From the NCBI GenBank assembly GCA_016721725.1, contig JADKHN010000001.1:558001-622000 (forward strand): 64,000 nucleotides of DNA, read 5' to 3'. Made by a program: the position numbers and the translations under genes. The stretch comes from Chitinophagaceae bacterium (GTDB lineage: Bacteria > Bacteroidota > Bacteroidia > Chitinophagales > Chitinophagaceae). This document shows, piece after piece, positions 26,432-34,765 of this stretch. The number at the start of each line of letters is the position of its first letter. Position 1 is the first letter of the stretch. The notes under the pieces are model-generated. The model had not been told where the DNA came from. It saw only the letters and a list, made by a program, of their open reading frames with translations, and made no database searches.

Positions 26432-27190
26432 TTATTTATTGGATTTTAATGTCAGTTCATTTAAAAAAGCATATTTCAAATAGGTATACCTCGCTGTCGT
26501 CTTTGCGATCAGCAGCCCCTCCTTTCCGTCAAGAAAACCCAGCCGGATGATATAATTATGGAGGAAGGAAAACAAGGGAGAAAAATATTGCTTTAACCAG
26601 GGCCGGTTCTTACCCTGCTCGAAATATTTCCGCGCGTTCAACCGGGCGTAGGACACCGTTTTTTGTTCATATTCTTCCAGCGAATGAACCGTATGATGGA
26701 GTATGGACCCTTTGATCAATGTAATGACCGTTTCCGGATTCAGCGTCAATCCTTCGTGTACGGCTGCCTCATTCCATTTCACCATTGCCCGGTTAAAGAG
26801 TCTGATGTGTTTATCCGTTCCCCATTCTCCGTGCCGGATCCATTTGCCCATGAAGAAGTTTTTGAATTTCATTTCAAATACCTCGTTCACATTGGCCAGG
26901 GCCAACCGGTTGAGCGACCCTTTCAATTCCTCATCGAGGGCTTCGTCAGCGTCCAGGTTCAGGATCCAGTTGTAGCGGGCGGCATCGATGCCGATATTCT
27001 TATTGGCGCCATATCCGTTCCAGCCGGGTTGCAGGATCCGGGCATTGAACCGGCGGCAGATATTGAGGGTATCGTCGGTGCTGCCGCTGTCCACGATGAC
27101 GATATCATCCGTGAGCCCGTTCAGGCTTTGTAATGTATTGCCGATGATATGCGATTCGTTATGGGTGATGATCACCACGGAGATCTCCAT
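26432..27190 (-). CDS. Glycosyltransferase family 2, WaaE/KdtX-like
   Basis: Protein of 252 residues with a GT-A fold. SVVIITHNESHIIGNTLQSL and DDIVIVDSGSTDDT form the nucleotide-sugar site, and the DAD of LNLDADEAL is the metal-binding DxD. The later W-rich region (HGEWGTDKHIRLF) is typical of the LPS core glucosyltransferase-like group. Likely an LPS or glycan builder on the inner face of the membrane. The start at 27190 is chosen over a longer frame that adds five residues. It is divergent from meaB and precedes the LON-domain gene. Confidence 0.9.
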   Translation of the reverse strand: MEISVVIITHNESHIIGNTLQSLNGLTDDIVIVDSGSTDDTLNICRRFNARILQPGWNGYGANKNIGIDAARYNWILNLDADEALDEELKGSLNRLALANVNEVFEMKFKNFFMGKWIRHGEWGTDKHIRLFNRAMVKWNEAAVHEGLTLNPETVITLIKGSILHHTVHSLEEYEQKTVSYARLNARKYFEQGKNRPWLKQYFSPLFSFLHNYIIRLGFLDGKEGLLIAKTTARYTYLKYAFLNELTLKSNK

Positions 27191-27244
27191 CCTGCAAAGA
27201 AACAATTTTTTGGAAGATCATTTTTTTACAACCAACTTTGTTTC

Positions 27245-28144
27245 ATGTGGCAGCAACAATTAGACGAGATCAGGCTGGGCAATACCAAAACGCTGGCCCG
27301 CTGCATATCACTCGTCGAAAACGGGGCGCCCGGCTTTGAACAACTCCTCCAGCAATTACCTCCTTCTGATATACCGATCATCGGCATCACCGGCCCCCCG
27401 GGAGCCGGTAAAAGCACCCTGGTCGACGCCCTCATCGGACACCTGGTGAACCAGGGTAAAAAAGTGGCGGTACTCTGCGTCGACCCCTCTTCCCCCTTCA
27501 ACCTGGGCGCTTTGCTGGGCGACCGGATCCGCATGAGCGACTGGTACAACAACCCGAACGTTTTTATCCGTTCTCTCGCCACCAGGGGTTCCCTGGGGGG
27601 TCTGCATCCGCGGATCATCGAGATCAGCGACCTGGTCAGGTCGGCCCCTTTTGATTATGTGATCATCGAAACGGTTGGAGTGGGTCAGAGTGAGATCGAG
27701 ATCGCCGGCCTGTCTGATATCACGGTTGTGGTACTGGTCCCTGAAGCGGGTGACGAGGTGCAGACCATGAAGGCCGGGTTGATGGAGATCGCTGATATTT
27801 TTGTGGTCAATAAGTCCGACCGGCCGGATGCCGATTCCTTTGTCAGGTATCTCCGGCTGATGCTGGCGCCCGCTTTCCACAATCAGAGCCAGCCGGCCCC
27901 GGTGATCAAGACCGTCGCTTCGCAGAAGACGGGGATTGAGGAGTTAATGGATGCCATCAATCATGGTTTTTCCCATAAGAAAAACGGGGAGAAACACGCC
28001 TGGTTGCTGGCTGAGAAAGCCTGGTTCCTGATCCAGCAGAGAAGGATGAAGGACATCAGCAAGGAAGACCTCAAAGAAAAGATCGAAGCGGCCGGAAGAT
28101 CGTTCAACCTATACCGTTTTGTCGATCAGCAACTGTCATCATGA
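27245..28144 (+). CDS. meaB: MeaB-like GTPase, methylmalonyl-CoA mutase chaperone
   Basis: Protein of 299 residues. The P-loop GITGPPGAGKSTL (Walker A residues 50-58), the DPSS segment after the second strand, ETVGVGQSE (switch region) and VNKSD (base recognition) identify the MeaB/ArgK family. It protects and reloads methylmalonyl-CoA mutase with adenosylcobalamin; no mutase gene is in this window. ATG 27245 is preferred because the longer frame crosses the divergent gene. Its stop overlaps the next gene start by four bases, which is an odd pairing with a glycosyltransferase. Confidence 0.95.
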   Translation: MWQQQLDEIRLGNTKTLARCISLVENGAPGFEQLLQQLPPSDIPIIGITGPPGAGKSTLVDALIGHLVNQGKKVAVLCVDPSSPFNLGALLGDRIRMSDWYNNPNVFIRSLATRGSLGGLHPRIIEISDLVRSAPFDYVIIETVGVGQSEIEIAGLSDITVVVLVPEAGDEVQTMKAGLMEIADIFVVNKSDRPDADSFVRYLRLMLAPAFHNQSQPAPVIKTVASQKTGIEELMDAINHGFSHKKNGEKHAWLLAEKAWFLIQQRRMKDISKEDLKEKIEAAGRSFNLYRFVDQQLSS

Positions 28145-29013
28145 AAATATTTGATTGTTTCACCTTTTTCAATGAACTGGACCTGCTCGAGTTCAGGCTC
28201 CGGTTCCTGGATCCCTTTGTTGACCATTTTGTGATCGCGGAATCGAACCTCACCTTTAATGGAAAGACCAAACCCTATTATTTCCAGGAGGCCAGGGATC
28301 GATTCAAATCCTGGGACCATAAAATCATTCATATCCCCGTGGCTCAGCAAACCACTTGTCTCAAGTTGGAAAATGAAAAGAAGTACAACCCAAATAGCAG
28401 TTCTTTCAAACTGGAAAAAGATCAGCGCAATGCCCTGATGGGAGCATGTCATCAGATGGAAGACCATGACCTGGTCCTCATGGGCGACCTGGATGAGATA
28501 CCCGATCCCCGTTTATTCAACAGGATCAGGAAGGCCGATACCCCCCTGGCTTTTTCTATGTTATTCCATTATTATTTCATGAATTGCCAGGGTATCGGGT
28601 CTTGCCGGTGGTGGAATGGAACCATCGCGTCCACAGCCAGACAATTCAGGGAGATCACCCCTCAGGGCCTTCGTGATAAAAGGGATATCTATCCAACCCA
28701 GGTATACGGAGGATGGCATTTTTCTTTTTTGGGGAACCCGGAGCAGATCAGCCAGAAGATCCGCTCTTATTCCCATACGGAATATAATTACCGTGAATTC
28801 TTTGATGAAGAACATATCAGGAAATCCATCTTAAAAGGTGAGGATGTGCTTAAAAGAGAAGGGATGAAATTCAAACTGATGCCCCTGAGTTACTACCCGG
28901 AAAAACTTCAAAGACTCATGAAGACCTTTCCCGGTTTTGTCCAACACGTGAAATCCGGTCCTTTTGAAGATCTGTATTTCTTACTGCGCAGGTTATTGAA
29001 AGGCGCATATTGA
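28141..29013 (+). CDS. Glycosyltransferase family 17 protein
   Basis: Protein of 290 residues that matches the GT17 group (beta-1,4-GlcNAc transferase-like, related to MGAT3). MKIFDCFTFFNELDLLEFRL at the start, IAESNLTFNGKTKP and GDLDEIPD, with a DxD-like acidic motif, are the signature segments. In bacteria such enzymes occur in LPS or capsule clusters. The ATG overlaps the meaB stop by four bases; the next glycosyltransferase begins 19 bases downstream. The acceptor sugar is unknown. Confidence 0.88.
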   Translation: MKIFDCFTFFNELDLLEFRLRFLDPFVDHFVIAESNLTFNGKTKPYYFQEARDRFKSWDHKIIHIPVAQQTTCLKLENEKKYNPNSSSFKLEKDQRNALMGACHQMEDHDLVLMGDLDEIPDPRLFNRIRKADTPLAFSMLFHYYFMNCQGIGSCRWWNGTIASTARQFREITPQGLRDKRDIYPTQVYGGWHFSFLGNPEQISQKIRSYSHTEYNYREFFDEEHIRKSILKGEDVLKREGMKFKLMPLSYYPEKLQRLMKTFPGFVQHVKSGPFEDLYFLLRRLLKGAY

Positions 29014-29032
29014 ACAGGAAAAAAACCAACCG

Positions 29033-30274
29033 TTGACAACCAGAAAGAAAATACTCATGATACCGGGATATGACCTCTACCCGGTCTATTTTGGTGGCGC
29101 CTACGGGCAAACCGTATATCTCGATCGTCAGCAATACCAACACGAACTCACTCTCATCATCAGTTCAGACAATATCAGGCCTGAACATCTTTCTTCATTC
29201 AAAAATCGGTTTCCGGAGATCGAACTGATCACAACGGATGGGTACGGCCAAAAAAAACAGGGTAAGAAGCTGGCCGGGATCTTTCCCAGGAAAAAAAAAG
29301 AGTTTCAGGTTTCCGGATATTTTGACGGGATCGAAAAGAACCTCGTCCTCTTATATAAATGCAGGGAGGACGTAGTCAGACTCTTGACCAACCTGTTTGA
29401 AAAAAGGACGTTCGACCTGGTACAGGTTGAACACATCATCAATCTCGGATTGGTCAATCTGATACCGGAAAAAACAAAGAAGATCTATATCCATCCGGAA
29501 CTGTTTTACCAGCGGATGAGCCAGGAGATCAGGGCCCTGGGTCATGATGATTCCTATACCCGGTACCTGTCGGAGATCATCCGAACCACTGAACTGGAAT
29601 TACTTAACCGGTATGATGCGGTTTTAACGGTATCGGATGAGGACAAACAAACACTCGAAACGGAGGGTTTGATGAAACCGGTCTTCTGTTCGACATCTCC
29701 CTTGTATCCTGCGGATGCGAAAAAAGGCAATGACCCTCAACAGGCTCCCGTATTCCTTTTCATGGGCAGCGAGAATCATTATCCCAACCGGCACGGATTG
29801 GAATGGTTCTTCCGGGAAGTGTATCCCCTGATCAGGGAAAAATGGACCTTTAAACTGATGATCACCGGATGGTGGAGCGAGTCCTTCAAAAAAAAATACA
29901 GCCTTCCCGGCTGCCGATTTACGGGATTTGTTGAGAACCTGGATACCCTCATGCAACAGGCCGTTTTATTAAACCCCGTTTACCTGGGTTCGGGATTGCG
30001 TATGAAAGTGATCGTATCCATGGGGCATGGCGTTCCGGTGATCTCCACTTCACCCGGTGCGAAAGGGATTCGCGGACTTGTCAACAAAGAGAACATATTG
30101 CTGGCTGATGATCCGGAAGCTTTTGCCCGTGCCATAGAATCGATCGAACAAGACCCGACACTTCGCCACCACCTATCCGAAGCCGGTTATTCCCTGGTCA
30201 GGAACGAATATGACCAGGAAAGCAATAACAGTATACGCAACCAGCTTTATGAACAACTCTTTAAAGTAACATGA
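29033..30274 (+). CDS. Glycosyltransferase, GT4-like GT-B fold
   Basis: Protein of 413 residues. The C-terminal half has the GT-B donor site: FLFMGSENHYPN, RFTGFVENLDTLMQQA and the SGLRMKVIVSMGHGVPVISTS stretch typical of GT4 (PF13692-like). The N-terminal half is acceptor-specific and less conserved. The TTG at 29033 is used because it begins before the first beta strand (KKILMIPGYD); an ATG eight codons later would cut it. Cytoplasmic sugar transferase, part of a three-gene run with GT17 and GT2; its stop overlaps the next start (ATGA). Confidence 0.85.
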   Translation: MTTRKKILMIPGYDLYPVYFGGAYGQTVYLDRQQYQHELTLIISSDNIRPEHLSSFKNRFPEIELITTDGYGQKKQGKKLAGIFPRKKKEFQVSGYFDGIEKNLVLLYKCREDVVRLLTNLFEKRTFDLVQVEHIINLGLVNLIPEKTKKIYIHPELFYQRMSQEIRALGHDDSYTRYLSEIIRTTELELLNRYDAVLTVSDEDKQTLETEGLMKPVFCSTSPLYPADAKKGNDPQQAPVFLFMGSENHYPNRHGLEWFFREVYPLIREKWTFKLMITGWWSESFKKKYSLPGCRFTGFVENLDTLMQQAVLLNPVYLGSGLRMKVIVSMGHGVPVISTSPGAKGIRGLVNKENILLADDPEAFARAIESIEQDPTLRHHLSEAGYSLVRNEYDQESNNSIRNQLYEQLFKVT

Positions 30275-31227
30275 ACCGGGTTCCAGATAACTCTTTGCCA
30301 GCAAAAACGCCCCTGGTCTCCGTCGCCCTTTGCACGTTTAATGGCGCGGCCTACCTTCGTGAGCAATTGGATTCGGTCCTGGGGCAAACCTATCCAAACC
30401 TTCAACTCGTCATTTCAGATGACGGGTCAACAGATGATACCGTCAAACTGATCCGTGAATATGCCCTAACTGACAACCGGATCAAATATTCAATTAATAC
30501 GCAAAACCTGGGCTACAACAGGAATTTCGAAAAGGCTTTTGGCCTCTGTGACGCGGAGTACATCGCCCCCTGTGACCAGGATGACATCTGGGAGCTCAAT
30601 AAGATCGGGGATATGATGAAACAATGGCCTTCAAAGGCATTATTTATTTACTCCCTTTCCGGCAGCTTTACGGGTACCGATTTCAAGAACAAGAAACCGG
30701 CGCCGGATGTTCGTTATACTGATATCAAAGATGTTCACCAACTGGTTTTCAACAGCCCGGTACATGGACATGCCTGCCTGTTCAGGAGATCCTTGCTGGA
30801 GACCTGCAAGCCTTTTCCCGGGGATATCTTCTATGACTGGTGGATGAGTATGCACGCTGCCGCCGCCGGCACCATCGGCTGTGTACCGAAGACACTCACC
30901 TGGCACAGGGTCCATGAAAACAACAGTTCCCGGAATATCATGCGGATCAAAGAACGGGATCAGCGAAATGAACAATTAAGGCATCAGTCTGTTTATTTCC
31001 TTGAAACCTTCTGCAGCCGGGGGGTATTGAATGATCCGCAAAAAAGTTCACTGCTCGAATACGCCCGCTTACTTCGAACATTGGATGGAACACATTTTTC
31101 ATGGCCGATGTTCAGGTATGTATTCAGGAACCGGCGCCGGGTATTTCATAATAAAAAACAAAAAATCTTTTTAATCTTTTCGCAACTCAAGCATGCGTTC
31201 AGGATGGGAACGAAAGGGCTGCTGTGA
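30271..31227 (+). CDS. Glycosyltransferase family 2 protein
   Basis: Protein of 318 residues with a GT-A fold. SVALCTFNGAAYLREQLDS and ISDDGSTDDT carry the nucleotide site, and CDQDDIWE is the DxD region seen in rhamnosyl- and galactosyltransferase-like GT2 proteins (WbbL/RfbG type). It likely adds a sugar in O-antigen or capsule assembly. It overlaps the preceding GT4 gene by four bases, and the CDGSH gene follows after 22 bases. Confidence 0.9.
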   Translation: MNRVPDNSLPAKTPLVSVALCTFNGAAYLREQLDSVLGQTYPNLQLVISDDGSTDDTVKLIREYALTDNRIKYSINTQNLGYNRNFEKAFGLCDAEYIAPCDQDDIWELNKIGDMMKQWPSKALFIYSLSGSFTGTDFKNKKPAPDVRYTDIKDVHQLVFNSPVHGHACLFRRSLLETCKPFPGDIFYDWWMSMHAAAAGTIGCVPKTLTWHRVHENNSSRNIMRIKERDQRNEQLRHQSVYFLETFCSRGVLNDPQKSSLLEYARLLRTLDGTHFSWPMFRYVFRNRRRVFHNKKQKIFLIFSQLKHAFRMGTKGLL

Positions 31228-31249
31228 TCATTTAAACTTTTATTGCAAC

Positions 31250-31558
31250 ATGGAACTCATCCCCAACATCAACCTGCCCAGGATCGCCAAATGCGAGCCG
31301 GCCCTGGTCAGGGTCATTCCCGGAAAAACCTATTCCTGGTGTACCTGCGGACTCAGCGAAAAGCAACCTTTTTGTGACGGAGCGCACAAGCGTATTGAAC
31401 CGGTCATCAATGAAGCCGGAGAACCGGTCTTGCCTTTTAAAAGCCTGAAAGTGGAGTTTGAAAAAGAAGAAAAGGTTTGGTTCTGCCAGTGTAAACAGAC
31501 CAAGACACCGCCCTTTTGCGACGGAAGCCATAAGAAACTGAACCCGTCGGAATCGTAA
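31250..31558 (+). CDS. Dual CDGSH iron-sulfur domain protein
   Basis: Protein of 102 residues with two CDGSH [2Fe-2S] sites. The first has ligands C31, C33, C42 and H46 (FCDGAH); the second has C79, C81, C90 and H94 (FCDGSH). Each cluster has the three-Cys-one-His ligation of the mitoNEET class. A two-domain, membrane-free arrangement is typical of bacterial members; the likely role is redox or iron-sulfur transfer in the cytoplasm. ATG 31250 is used instead of an earlier frame start that lies inside the glycosyltransferase. It follows the GT2 gene closely. Confidence 0.93.
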   Translation: MELIPNINLPRIAKCEPALVRVIPGKTYSWCTCGLSEKQPFCDGAHKRIEPVINEAGEPVLPFKSLKVEFEKEEKVWFCQCKQTKTPPFCDGSHKKLNPSES

Positions 31559-31584
31559 GCCGGTGAATCAGAAAACCGGTTTAC
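31555..31584. terminator. Possible hairpin between convergent genes
   Basis: GTAAGCCGGT (31555-31564) and ACCGGTTTAC (31575-31584) pair with one G-T over a ten-base loop, starting at the stop of the CDGSH gene. No clear T-run follows, so termination is uncertain. Confidence 0.35.
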
Positions 31585-31618
31585 CATTATCATCAAAAAA
31601 ATAACTACAAACTACAAA

Positions 31619-31858
31619 CTAACCCCCCATCTCCTCTTCCTCGATCTTCTTCTGGCTTCTCCACCAGCGATAACCGATCAGTCCTACGATGGCGAAAGGC
31701 ATCAGCATGAGATACAGGATCCCCTGGTTAAGCCCCTGGGCCGGTTTTTCTCCCAATTGAAGGGCGGTCTTGGTACACACGGAGCATTGGGCTGCAGCCG
31801 TGAGCACGTTCAACCCGAGGAACAACAAGCCAAGCCATATGCGGAAAACGAATTTCAT
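31619..31858 (-). CDS. Small conserved membrane protein with CxxC motif
   Basis: Protein of 79 residues. A signal-like hydrophobic N-terminus (FVFRIWLGLLFLGLNVLTAAAQ) is followed at once by CSVC, then LNQGILYLMLMPFAIVGLIGYRWW as a second membrane segment and a charged tail (KKIEEEEMGG). This QCxxC plus GILYLM layout recurs in small Bacteroidetes proteins of unknown function (recollection). The ATG at 31858 is chosen because it begins the signal-like segment. Convergent with the CDGSH gene. Confidence 0.75.
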   Translation of the reverse strand: MKFVFRIWLGLLFLGLNVLTAAAQCSVCTKTALQLGEKPAQGLNQGILYLMLMPFAIVGLIGYRWWRSQKKIEEEEMGG

Positions 31859-31979
31859 ATCAGGCGGCAAAGTTAAGTCAGACCCGGCATCCGTAAACAT
31901 TTGTTTAACAGAATTTATCAAACAATTATGGCCTTAAACCGGGATATGCCTTTATTTTGCAGGTTGAAATGAATCGGTC

Positions 31980-32729
31980 ATGAAGAACAGTCTTTTACTC
32001 TTTATTTTCTTATCCATCCTGATCAGCTCCGCCTGGGCGCAACCAGGCAGGAAGGCCGCAGACTATTACCGGGCGGGCAAGGAATTCAAGAACAGCAACC
32101 GGTATTATGAGGCCTTGGCCGCTTTTAAGTATGCCTTATCCCTGAATAAGAACATGGATTCAGCTCACCTTGAACTGGGAGAGATCTATGTGCGTTACAG
32201 CAATTACGACAGCGCCATTTACCATTACAATAAGGCCCTGAAGATCAACCCGGTCAACACCTCGGGATTGTTCAGCCTGGCCGGGGTTTACCGGAATTTC
32301 AAGCCCCGGTACGATTCGGCGATCCTCTGTTACCGTACCATTCTCAGGTACGATAGCCTGAAAGCTGTTGTCAACGATAGCCTGCACAAGGTTTGTTATT
32401 ATAATATCGCCTGGTGTTATAATGCCAAAAAAGAATATGATTCGGCTTTTAAGACCGCTGCCAAGGCCCTGGAGATCGACAATAATTTCCGGGCGCCCTA
32501 TGGGGAGATGGGACATGCCATCCGCAGAATGCAAAAATGGGAAGAAGGGATCGCCCAATTCAGAAAGAACCTGGCGATCTCGGTAGTGGACCTGCCCATG
32601 TATTATATCGGGATGATCTATACGGAGATCAAGGATAAGGAGTCGGCCTTGAAAGAATATGAAGAGTTGAGAAAGATCAATCCAAAGATGGCCGAATCCC
32701 TCAAGAAGACCATCGATAAGATGCAATAG
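31980..32729 (+). CDS. Exported tetratricopeptide repeat protein
   Basis: Protein of 249 residues with a signal peptide (LLLFIFLSILISSAWAQ). At least five TPR-like helical pairs follow (for example YYEALAAFKYALSLNKN, YDSAIYHYNKALKINP, YDSAFKTAAKALEID). TPR proteins scaffold protein complexes; no partner is evident. A short TPR protein of related design follows, but a terminator lies between them, so each is probably transcribed separately. Confidence 0.85.
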   Translation: MKNSLLLFIFLSILISSAWAQPGRKAADYYRAGKEFKNSNRYYEALAAFKYALSLNKNMDSAHLELGEIYVRYSNYDSAIYHYNKALKINPVNTSGLFSLAGVYRNFKPRYDSAILCYRTILRYDSLKAVVNDSLHKVCYYNIAWCYNAKKEYDSAFKTAAKALEIDNNFRAPYGEMGHAIRRMQKWEEGIAQFRKNLAISVVDLPMYYIGMIYTEIKDKESALKEYEELRKINPKMAESLKKTIDKMQ

Positions 32730-32786
32730 GTGTTCATGGAATGGCCTGACTCATCACTATTTTATCCTATTTCTTAAAATAATACA

Positions 32787-32814
32787 AATACCCATTCACG
32801 GGTATTGTTTTTTA
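32787..32814 (+). terminator. Rho-independent terminator after the first TPR gene
   Basis: AATACCC (32787-32793) pairs with GGGTATT (32800-32806) over a six-base loop and is followed by GTTTTTT. Confidence 0.7.
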
Positions 32815-32851
32815 CAGGCAGGGGCTTTACATTGTGCAGAAATTACCCACT

Positions 32852-33979
32852 ATGAAGAAAAGACTGATCCTGGCCCTGACCGGACTGTTCCTGTTCAGCC
32901 TGTCCTTTGCCCAACCCGCCGTTACCGCTTTTGAAGAAGGTAAGAAATTCAAGAAAGAGGAAAAGTATACCAACGCGCTGGCTTCATTCAAGAAAGCCAT
33001 CTCGCTCAACCCCAATTATAAGGAAGCCAATTACGAAGCCGGATGGTGCTGTAATGAACTGGAGAAATACAGTGAGGCGCTGCCTTACCTGGAAAAGGCG
33101 AAGAAATTATGGCCCGAGGCCGCCAAGGTTTACCTTGAACTGGGTTATGCCAACCAAAACCTGAAGAACCGGGATGCCGCTCTCAGCAATTATGAGAAAT
33201 GCCTGTCCATCGAAAATGATTACGCCCTGGCTTACGAATACCTCGGCAACCTTTACTACGATGAGGATGAATATGAGAAAGCGCTGGAGAACTATCAGAA
33301 ATACATCGAGTTTGAACCGGATATCACGAGCGGTACCTTTTACTACAAAGTGGGGTATTGCTACAATGAACTCGATAAATATGATGATGCGATATCGGCC
33401 CTGAAAAAAGCCATTGAGTTGAAAAAGGAATACATCGCCGCATACAACGAACTCGGTTTCGCCTATTTGAAAAAAGAAAACCGGGAAGAAGCCCTTAAAA
33501 ATTATAACGAGGCCCTGCGAATCGATCCCAAATCCTTTGTGGCCATGAACGGGATCGGCGACGTGTATAAGGATGTGGACAAGGATATGGATAAGGCGAT
33601 CGCCGCCTATCAAAGAACGTTGAGAGCCCAGCCCGAAAACAAAAAAGCCAATTACCAGATCGGATGGTGCTACAATGACAAGGAAAAATACAATGAAGCC
33701 GTTCCTTTCCTGAAAAAAGCCCTGGACATTGACCCTAAATATGTGAGCGCCCTCACTGAGTTGGGATACAGTTATTACTCACTGGAGAATTACGAAGACG
33801 CGTTGAAGGAATTCGACAATGCCCTGGCGATCCGTAAGACCGAACTTTCGCTTTATTATGCCGGCCTGTGTTATATCGGCCTGAAGCAAAAATCGAATGC
33901 CACCAGGATGTATAATGAACTGAAGGATCTCGGGTCAGAATATGCCGATAAGATCAAGAAGAAGATCGACGCTTTGTAA
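32852..33979 (+). CDS. Exported tetratricopeptide repeat protein, long
   Basis: Protein of 375 residues with a signal peptide (KRLILALTGLFLFSLSFAQ). About nine to ten TPR units fill the rest (YTNALASFKKAISLNPN, YEKALENYQKYIEFEPD, YDDAISALKKAIELKKE and so on), with tyrosine- and cysteine-containing YCYNE motifs recurring. The start at 32852 gives a clean signal peptide. It probably serves as a periplasmic scaffold. It shares design with the preceding TPR protein but is longer and has its own start region. Confidence 0.85.
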   Translation: MKKRLILALTGLFLFSLSFAQPAVTAFEEGKKFKKEEKYTNALASFKKAISLNPNYKEANYEAGWCCNELEKYSEALPYLEKAKKLWPEAAKVYLELGYANQNLKNRDAALSNYEKCLSIENDYALAYEYLGNLYYDEDEYEKALENYQKYIEFEPDITSGTFYYKVGYCYNELDKYDDAISALKKAIELKKEYIAAYNELGFAYLKKENREEALKNYNEALRIDPKSFVAMNGIGDVYKDVDKDMDKAIAAYQRTLRAQPENKKANYQIGWCYNDKEKYNEAVPFLKKALDIDPKYVSALTELGYSYYSLENYEDALKEFDNALAIRKTELSLYYAGLCYIGLKQKSNATRMYNELKDLGSEYADKIKKKIDAL

Positions 33980-33984
33980 GTTGA

Positions 33985-34758
33985 TCACAAGTTTCTGATC
34001 TCAGATCCCATCCGGGCATCATGGAACACTTCCTGGTCGAAGAATTTGGGATCGGTCACAAAAGCGTTCAGTTCCCCTTTCATGATCGTTGCGCTGAGCA
34101 GGTCATCGGCCCGGTATACGACCGGTGACTGTGCGGCCATCAGTTTTTTTGCCGCTGTCAAACTGATGGCATAGGCATGGGTGCAATCATGAAAACCGGC
34201 TTTCCGCAAATGGGCGCTGAAGGGCCTGGGTAAGAGGTTGGATACCATGTTAAAACTCCATTTCATTAACCGGGCGGCGGAAAGGACCTGGTAGAAGAAG
34301 CGTTTGCGTTTCAGGGCGGGTGTGACCACTTCATGCTTCAGGTAACCCAGGTAAACCAATTCCCAATCGGGTGGCAATTCATTCAGCGCCTCCGGTAAAA
34401 GGGCCAGCTGGTCGTAAACCGGGAGTACATCATCTTCCAGGATGAGCACTTTATTCCATCCTTTTTCAATCATTTCCGCATAGACCATCCGGTGTGATAA
34501 GGAACAGGCGATCTCGCCAAAATTCAAAGCCTTGCCCTGTCTTTGCAGTTTCCTGGCTTTGATCTCATTGTAATTCTTTGTGAGCATCTCCCCGTCCAAT
34601 GTCATCTTATCCGCCCCCCAGAAAAATTCAAAATGCAGTCCCGCCAGTTTTTCCGAAACGCGGGCATGCCTTTCGGTGAACCGGGGAACGGTCACCACAA
34701 AGATCCTGTCGAACCGGGATTCCAGGTATTGTATGGCGTTAAGGGGTATGGTCAACAT
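33985..34758 (-). CDS. Glycosyltransferase family 25 protein
   Basis: Protein of 257 residues matching the GT25 (LgtB/LpsA-like) group. IFVVTVPRFTERHARV at the start, FFWGADKM, GEIACSLSHRMVYAEMIEKGW and LILEDDVLPV (an acidic donor site) are the conserved segments. Such enzymes add galactose or related sugars to LPS. It ends a three-gene operon (GT32-like, GT4, GT25), beginning seven bases after the GT4 stop. Confidence 0.93.
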   Translation of the reverse strand: MLTIPLNAIQYLESRFDRIFVVTVPRFTERHARVSEKLAGLHFEFFWGADKMTLDGEMLTKNYNEIKARKLQRQGKALNFGEIACSLSHRMVYAEMIEKGWNKVLILEDDVLPVYDQLALLPEALNELPPDWELVYLGYLKHEVVTPALKRKRFFYQVLSAARLMKWSFNMVSNLLPRPFSAHLRKAGFHDCTHAYAISLTAAKKLMAAQSPVVYRADDLLSATIMKGELNAFVTDPKFFDQEVFHDARMGSEIRNL

Positions 34759-34765
34759 GATGGGT

